Shown in pieces: positions 59,567 through 64,000 of a stretch of 64,000 nt of DNA. Within the stretch, counting starts at the first letter, position 1. Each line of letters begins with the position of its first letter. Both the position numbers and the translations under genes were made by a program. This stretch comes from Pseudomonadota bacterium (lineage in GTDB: Bacteria > Desulfobacterota > Desulfobacteria > Desulfobacterales > RPRI01): contig JAHITX010000117.1 of assembly GCA_018817425.1 (NCBI GenBank), positions 1 to 64,000 of the forward strand, in the 5' to 3' direction. Under the pieces are notes generated by a model that saw nothing but the letters and a program-made list of their open reading frames with translations, was not told where the DNA came from and made no database searches.

Positions 59567-60364
59567 ATGAAGAGAATTGTATTTAAAATAGCTTACATAG
59601 CGTTAAAAAATGTTAAAAATCATTTTATTATATTATCAGCGTTTATCTTTTTGATGTTTACTGACAACGCTTATGCAATGCATATATCCGAAGGAATATT
59701 ACCTTTCAACTGGGCGGTTTTATGGTTTATTGTCGCTGCGCCATTTGTAGCTTATGGCTTATATAAGTTAAAAAAGCTTTCAAGTCTTGATCCTTCCTTC
59801 AAGCCTCTTGTCGGTCTTGTAGCAGCAGTTGTTTTTATCATCTCATGCATGCCCATGCCTGTTCCAACCGCCGGCACATGTTCACATCCATGCGGAACCG
59901 GAATCTCTGCAATATTACTTGGTCCTGGATTAAGTGTTCTTGTAGCTTCTGTTGCTCTGTTTATTCAGGCTCTTTTTCTTGCACATGGCGGATTAAGCAC
60001 ATTGGGTGCAAATATAGTATCTATGGGCATAATGGGATCTTTTGCCGGATATATTACCTTTAAAACCTTGCGCGGATTTAATACAAATCTTTTTGCGGCA
60101 GGGTTTGCAGCAGGATTAATAGCAGACTGGGCCACATATCTTTCCACTTCGGTTGAACTGGCCTCAGGCATAATGGGCGGCTCGCCTTTTATGCCGCTTT
60201 TCACAAAAATAATTATAGCTTTTGTTCCTACTCAGCTTCCTCTTGGAATACTTGAAGGAGCCATCACCGGCGGAATGGTCGTATTGCTGTACAAGAAAAG
60301 GCCAGATTTGCTCATAAAGATGAAAGTAATTAAACCGGTGGGAGGTGTAGCCAATGAAGCCTGA
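59567..60364 (+). CDS. cbiM: CbiM cobalt ECF transporter substrate-binding membrane protein
   Basis: A 265-aa core S-component of the CbiMNQO cobalt importer. The mature protein begins with MHISEGILP (Met38, His39): in this family the N-terminal Met-His coordinates Co2+. A 37-residue signal-like extension ending DNAYA must be removed to free it. The motif PMPVPTAGTCSHPCGTGISA and about seven spans follow. It is the first gene after riboswitch 7 with Shine-Dalgarno CAGGAG. It overlaps cbiN by 11 bases. Confidence 0.95.
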   Translation: MKRIVFKIAYIALKNVKNHFIILSAFIFLMFTDNAYAMHISEGILPFNWAVLWFIVAAPFVAYGLYKLKKLSSLDPSFKPLVGLVAAVVFIISCMPMPVPTAGTCSHPCGTGISAILLGPGLSVLVASVALFIQALFLAHGGLSTLGANIVSMGIMGSFAGYITFKTLRGFNTNLFAAGFAAGLIADWATYLSTSVELASGIMGGSPFMPLFTKIIIAFVPTQLPLGILEGAITGGMVVLLYKKRPDLLIKMKVIKPVGGVANEA

Positions 60365-60665
60365 AAAAAGTAAAATTATGGTCAAAATGGTTATGATCTT
60401 TGTTTTATCTGTAATTGTAGTTTGTTGCTTTCAGCCGTTTGTTTATAGTTCGGAAAAGTGGCCGGGCGTTGATGAATCCGTAGTGGAGAAATACGCAAAA
60501 GAACATGGCCGGGAATCATGCGATCCTCTTATAAATACGGATCAGGGAGACCTGCTTTTATTTGTATTTCTTCTGGCAGGTACAATAGGCGGATTTATCG
60601 GCGGATATTACTGGAGGATGCTTATTGTTCCACCAGGTGACCGGAAGGAAAGCCCGAGTATTTAG
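60354..60665 (+). CDS. cbiN: CbiN cobalt transporter accessory subunit
   Basis: A 103-aa protein with two spans (about residues 8-28 and 65-88) and a periplasmic loop with WPGVDESVVEKYAKEHGRES, usual for CbiN. It helps load Co2+ into CbiM. The gene overlaps cbiM by 11 bases. A 133-base gap follows before cbiQ that holds degenerate CTTGAACCC repeats (60718-60757) but no gene. Confidence 0.9.
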   Translation: MKPEKSKIMVKMVMIFVLSVIVVCCFQPFVYSSEKWPGVDESVVEKYAKEHGRESCDPLINTDQGDLLLFVFLLAGTIGGFIGGYYWRMLIVPPGDRKESPSI

Positions 60666-60798
60666 GCGAAGATTTCAGTTAAATATTATATATAAACAAG
60701 ATTTCACTGGAACCCTGGAACCCTTGAACCTTGAACCCATAAACACTTGAACCCTCGTAATGAAGGACTAATAAAAAGTACTTTAGATAAAAACCAAT

Positions 60799-61554
60799 AT
60801 GCATTTATTTGACGAATATTATAAAAATAGTAATCTTCTCACAAGAGTTGATGTTAGAATCAAACTTATATTAACGTTTTCACTGCTGATTATGGTTTTA
60901 TGCAGCAATGGAATAACATTTCCTTTATTTGTAGCCGTGCTTTCCATAGTGCTTTGCAGGATTATTGATATACCTTCACGCGTTATGCTTATCAGATTTT
61001 CAGAGCCCCTTTTTATAGCCGCTATGCTTCTTTTTTTAAAATTCTTTTTTACAGGCCACGAACCTTTGTTTTGTGTAAGTATCGCAGGGATTGACATTAT
61101 CGGGTACAAAGACGGCCTGATGGAAGGCATAAGGCTTTCAAGCCGCATTATAGGAGCTGTTTCGCTTATTGCACTTGCCGGATTTTCTTCTCCTTTTACA
61201 GATATCATTACAGGTCTTTCATGGTTTAAAATTCCTTCGCTGTTCTTAGAGCTATTGATGATTACCTACAGATATATTTTTGTTCTTTTTGAAGATGCAG
61301 GTGTTATATATAATGCACAAAAAAACAGACTCGGTTATTCCAGTATCCGATTAGGCTTAAGTTCTTTCGGAACGCTTTCGGGTGAACTTATAATAAGAGC
61401 TTTTGACCGCAGCCAGATAACGACCCAGGCAATGTTTCAAAGAGGATACACCGGGAATATGCCTGTTGGCCATAGTGCTTCTTTTAAAATAAATGAAGTT
61501 GCGATAGCATTAGTTATAATTGTTGCAGCCGGAGTGCTATGGAAAATAATGTAA
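60799..61554 (+). CDS. cbiQ: CbiQ transmembrane (T) component
   Basis: A 251-aa ECF T-component with five or six spans and the C-terminal coupling segment (AFDRSQITTQAMFQRGYTG, near residues 195-215) that contacts the ATPase. It begins MHLFDEYYKNSNLLTRVDVR, as in other CbiQ. No clear Shine-Dalgarno precedes the ATG. The cbiO gene starts inside its last 16 bases. Confidence 0.93.
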   Translation: MHLFDEYYKNSNLLTRVDVRIKLILTFSLLIMVLCSNGITFPLFVAVLSIVLCRIIDIPSRVMLIRFSEPLFIAAMLLFLKFFFTGHEPLFCVSIAGIDIIGYKDGLMEGIRLSSRIIGAVSLIALAGFSSPFTDIITGLSWFKIPSLFLELLMITYRYIFVLFEDAGVIYNAQKNRLGYSSIRLGLSSFGTLSGELIIRAFDRSQITTQAMFQRGYTGNMPVGHSASFKINEVAIALVIIVAAGVLWKIM

Positions 61555-62387
61555 GACTTTGCGTAAAAGACGTATCTTTAATATATCCTGATGGAACAAA
61601 AGCTCTTTTAGACATCAGCATTGAAATCAAAAAAGGAGAGTTTGCAGCAGTACTTGGTTCCAATGGATCAGGAAAAACAACGCTGCTTAAAATCATGGAT
61701 GGGCTCCTGAAAGGCTCTGAAGGCACAGTACTTCTTGATGGTAAAAATATCAGAGAGCTTAGCCCTAAAATGATATATCAAAAGATAGGCCTTGTTTTTC
61801 AAAACCCGGATGATCAGCTTTTTGCTGCAACCCTGTTTGATGATATAGCGTTTGGCCCGATAAATATGGGGTTAAATGTTTCTGAAGTTAAGGATCGTGT
61901 TATTTGTGCATTAAAAGATGTTGAACTTGATGGTCTTGAGAAGAAATCCATTCATAACTTAAGTTATGGTCAGAAAAAAAGAGCATGTATAGCAGGGCTT
62001 CTTGCCATGGGCCATGAAATATTGCTGCTTGACGAACCGACGGCAGGCCTTGACCCGATGGGCGAATACAAGATGATGAGTCTTTTAAAAAAACTTAACC
62101 TGGAAAACGGCGTTACAATCGTAATGGCAACACACAGCGTGGATCTGGTACCGATATTTTTATCCAAACTTTATATATTAAGCTGTGGCCGGATTGTAAG
62201 AAGTGGCGTACCCGAAGAGGTGTTTACGGCTCCCATGGAAATGTCGGAAGTAAAGCTCAGATTGCCCATGATTGCTGAGCTTGTTTATAAATTAAAGAAT
62301 GAAGACGGCTTGCAGTTTGAGCGTATTCCGCTGACAATCGGCGAAGCCAGAAGAGATATAATAAGAGCAATGGAAAGCAGATCGTAA
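61539..62387 (+). CDS. cbiO: CbiO cobalt transporter ATPase
   Basis: A 282-aa ECF-type ATPase: Walker A GSNGSGKTT (about 39-47), Q-loop FQNPDDQLFA, signature LSYGQKKR, Walker B ILLLDEP and H-loop THS. It energises CbiMNQ. Length and motifs are standard for CbiO. Confidence 0.95.
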   Translation: MENNVRLCVKDVSLIYPDGTKALLDISIEIKKGEFAAVLGSNGSGKTTLLKIMDGLLKGSEGTVLLDGKNIRELSPKMIYQKIGLVFQNPDDQLFAATLFDDIAFGPINMGLNVSEVKDRVICALKDVELDGLEKKSIHNLSYGQKKRACIAGLLAMGHEILLLDEPTAGLDPMGEYKMMSLLKKLNLENGVTIVMATHSVDLVPIFLSKLYILSCGRIVRSGVPEEVFTAPMEMSEVKLRLPMIAELVYKLKNEDGLQFERIPLTIGEARRDIIRAMESRS

Positions 62388-62413
62388 AATCAACTAAGTA
62401 AGGATAGAAGCTA

Positions 62414-63061
62414 ATGGATTTAATGACAGGTTACAAAATCGAACAGCGCAGTCTGGCTATAATAGAAGATACAGTGGGAGAGCATGGCTTTAATCTAAGG
62501 CAGTGGGCAATTGTACGCAGGATGATACATGCCTCGGCTGATTTTACAATTTTGCCTTTAATAAAATTTAATGCAGATCCCATATCAAAAGGAATTGAAG
62601 CATTTAAACGGGGCGCAGCAATTATAACCGATAGCACCATGCTAAAAAGCGGTATTTCCAGAGAGCGTCTTTCCCAAATTAATCCTGTTTATGAAAAAGA
62701 TAATATATTTTGCAATATTGCAGATAATGAAGTTGCCAGGCTGTCAAAGACACATAATTTGCCCCGCTCTATTTTTAATATACGATCACTTAAGGATAAA
62801 ATCCATAGAGGCATTGTTTGTATAGGCAATGCTCCGACTGCACTTTGGGAAATTGTAAGGCTTATAAAAGAGGAGGGCATTGTACCTGACTTGATATTTG
62901 CAATGCCGGTAGGTTTTGTTAATGTTGTTGAAACAAAAGATATGATTAAGCAAACGGATCTTTCCTATATATTAATGGAAGGCCCGCGCGGCGGCACAAC
63001 TTTTGTTGTAGCGGCTGTTAATGCAATTGCCATATTGGCATTGGAGGAAATTAATAAATGA
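62414..63061 (+). CDS. cbiC: CbiC cobalt-precorrin-8 methylmutase
   Basis: A 215-aa enzyme that moves a methyl group from C-11 to C-12 to give cobyrinate in the anaerobic pathway. The catalytic His lies in RRMIHASADF (about residue 38), and GAAIITDSTMLKSGI and EGPRGGTTFVVAAVNAIA are family segments. The stop codon overlaps the cbiX start (ATGA). Confidence 0.94.
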   Translation: MDLMTGYKIEQRSLAIIEDTVGEHGFNLRQWAIVRRMIHASADFTILPLIKFNADPISKGIEAFKRGAAIITDSTMLKSGISRERLSQINPVYEKDNIFCNIADNEVARLSKTHNLPRSIFNIRSLKDKIHRGIVCIGNAPTALWEIVRLIKEEGIVPDLIFAMPVGFVNVVETKDMIKQTDLSYILMEGPRGGTTFVVAAVNAIAILALEEINK

Positions 63062-63570
63062 AAGCAATTATCTTGCTCGGACACGGCAGCCGGGTACCTG
63101 GTGCAGGAAAGGATATGGAGACGGCTGCACGGATGCTTGAAGAAAAATATCAACTGGATATTGTTGAATGCTGTAATATGTCACGGCTCGGGCCGCATTT
63201 TCCGGAAACACTTAAGACATGTGTTTTAAAAGGAGCAACGGAAGTAATCTTAATTCCCTATTTTTTGAACATGGGACTTCATATCCGGCTTGATATTCCT
63301 GAAATGATGAAAGAAGAGGCCGAAAAATACCCTGGTATCCGCCTGATTTATGGAAAACAGTTAGGCTTTGATGAAGCTTTTGTGGATATATTGTATAAAC
63401 GAATTGAGCAATCTTTAAAATTGCCTGATGTAAGAGAAATAGAACTTTTGCCGCGGGAAAAATTTCCTGTTCCCGAAGGCCAGGGAGAATTTGTGGAAAT
63501 GTCACCTGAAGAGGCAAAGAAATTTGCAAGCGGTCATAGCCATTTGCACCAACATTCGCATGAACACTGA
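63058..63570 (+). CDS. cbiX: CbiX sirohydrochlorin cobaltochelatase with His-rich tail
   Basis: A 170-aa cytosolic chelatase that inserts Co2+ into sirohydrochlorin, the entry step of the anaerobic pathway. Its N-terminus is LLGHGSRVPGAGKDM, with the catalytic His in GHGSR, and a second His is in LNMGLHIRLDIP. The C-terminus is His-rich (HSHLHQHSHEH), probably for cobalt storage or delivery. It is the second ATP-independent sirohydrochlorin chelatase here, the other (49607) being exported. The last 11 bases overlap the cbiD start. Confidence 0.93.
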   Translation: MKAIILLGHGSRVPGAGKDMETAARMLEEKYQLDIVECCNMSRLGPHFPETLKTCVLKGATEVILIPYFLNMGLHIRLDIPEMMKEEAEKYPGIRLIYGKQLGFDEAFVDILYKRIEQSLKLPDVREIELLPREKFPVPEGQGEFVEMSPEEAKKFASGHSHLHQHSHEH

Positions 63571-64000
63571 AAAAAAGAATAAACTGCGAGAAGGTTTTAC
63601 TACCGGAACATGTGCTGCTGCCGCTGCAGGGGCTGCTGTTGAAGCATATTTCGGGAATCCGCCAAATGCCGTTTTAGTGGATTTGCCGGATAATAATGCA
63701 AATATGTCCGTTGATATTAAATCAATAAAATCCCTGCAAATCAAAGAAGGGATAAATATAGAAGCTATTGTTATAAAAGATGCCGGAGATGATCCTGATA
63801 TAACAAATGGTGCGCAAATCGGCGCGCAAGTTACTATTGTTGAAAGTAAAGTCAATCGGATTACAATAAAAGGCGGGGCAGGGGTGGGAAAAGTAACCCG
63901 GCCCGGATTGCCTGTAAATATAGGTGAATCCGCCATTAATCCGGTTCCTTTAAAAATGATAGAACATGAAATAAAAAAACGCCTGCCGCAAGATAAGGCT
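63560..64000 (+). CDS. cbiD: CbiD cobalt-precorrin-5B methyltransferase, cut by window end
   Basis: The first 147 codons of CbiD, which methylates C-1 of cobalt-precorrin-5B. It starts at ATG 63560 (inside the cbiX end) with MNTEKKNKLREGFTTGTCAA, the family's conserved N-terminus, followed by KDAGDDPDITNG and GKVTRPGLPVNIGE. The reading frame is open to the last base, so the gene continues beyond the window; a complete CbiD is about 360 aa. Confidence 0.94.
   Translation, partial: MNTEKKNKLREGFTTGTCAAAAAGAAVEAYFGNPPNAVLVDLPDNNANMSVDIKSIKSLQIKEGINIEAIVIKDAGDDPDITNGAQIGAQVTIVESKVNRITIKGGAGVGKVTRPGLPVNIGESAINPVPLKMIEHEIKKRLPQDKA

Noticed and set aside
60718-60757. Repeated CTTGAACCC units between cbiN and cbiQ, considered as a CRISPR-like or regulatory array
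   Set aside because: The units are degenerate, very short and without spacers of constant length; only a low-complexity repeat. No CRISPR array, tRNA or rRNA was seen anywhere in the window.

Overview
The window is almost entirely a cobalamin/corrinoid and metal-tetrapyrrole handling island from what looks like an anaerobic, Gram-negative Desulfobacterota (Desulfobacteraceae-like) bacterium. The reasons are: five TonB-dependent receptors plus a TonB/ExbBD motor (an outer membrane), a PEP-CTERM protein with the VPIPGTLWLLGSG-type tail common in that group, an anaerobic cobalamin pathway (CbiK, CbiX, CbiC, CbiD, CbiMNQO), oxygen-sensitive Fe-S proteins of the 2-hydroxyacyl-CoA dehydratase/activator type, and moderate-to-low GC. 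Seven cobalamin riboswitches, all with near-identical terminator hairpins, tie the loci into one regulon.

Layout. (1) 1-3.4 kb: a group II intron remnant, a PEP-CTERM gene, a MITE-like repeat, then riboswitch 1 followed by an 86-aa protein, the decayed 5' end of a TonB receptor and a radical SAM/SPASM gene. (2) 20.4-3.4 kb, minus strand: riboswitch 2 drives an apparent 11-gene run: TonB receptor, ChlID, ChlI, ABC ATPase and permease, TonB receptor, CbiZ, TonB receptor, cytosolic CobN, CobO and a 57-aa protein. (3) 20.4-24.0 kb: accessory material (a MITE with 16-bp inverted repeats and 10-bp target duplication, a hydrolase, small unknown genes, a truncated membrane gene). (4) 42.7-24.0 kb, minus strand: riboswitch 3 heads a 16-gene, nearly gap-free operon: DUF3450, TtpC-like, ExbB, ExbD, TonB, TPR, CcsA-like, ResB-like, BtuF, BtuC, BtuD fused to an extra domain, cytosolic CobN, a periplasmic protein, a membrane ferredoxin, and a 2-hydroxyacyl-CoA dehydratase-like protein with its activase. 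(5) 42.8-59.1 kb, plus strand: riboswitch 4 with a TonB receptor; riboswitch 5 with an exported, membrane-anchored CobN and an exported CbiK; riboswitch 6 with a TonB receptor, a second exported CobN, a multi-TM protein, an ExbB-like channel, a DUF2149-like protein and a second copy of the 57-aa protein. (6) 59.1-64 kb: riboswitch 7 with cbiM-N-Q-O-C-X-D, the last cut by the window end.

How it may work together. The receptors and TonB motor bring corrinoids or related metallated tetrapyrroles into the periplasm; BtuFCD imports them; CbiZ and CobO remodel and adenosylate; CbiMNQO imports cobalt for de novo synthesis. Because CbiX/CbiK already supply early cobalt insertion, four CobN-type proteins are surplus to the anaerobic pathway. 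Two of them are exported, have a C-terminal membrane anchor and share a CCxHxC motif, and one heads a gene string with the same order as the haem-acquisition hmuRSTUV operon of Bacteroidetes. My main inference is a cobalamin-controlled periplasmic (de)chelatase system, powered by its own ExbB-like channel and accompanied by an apparently undescribed 57-aa protein found twice, each time at the end of a CobN operon.
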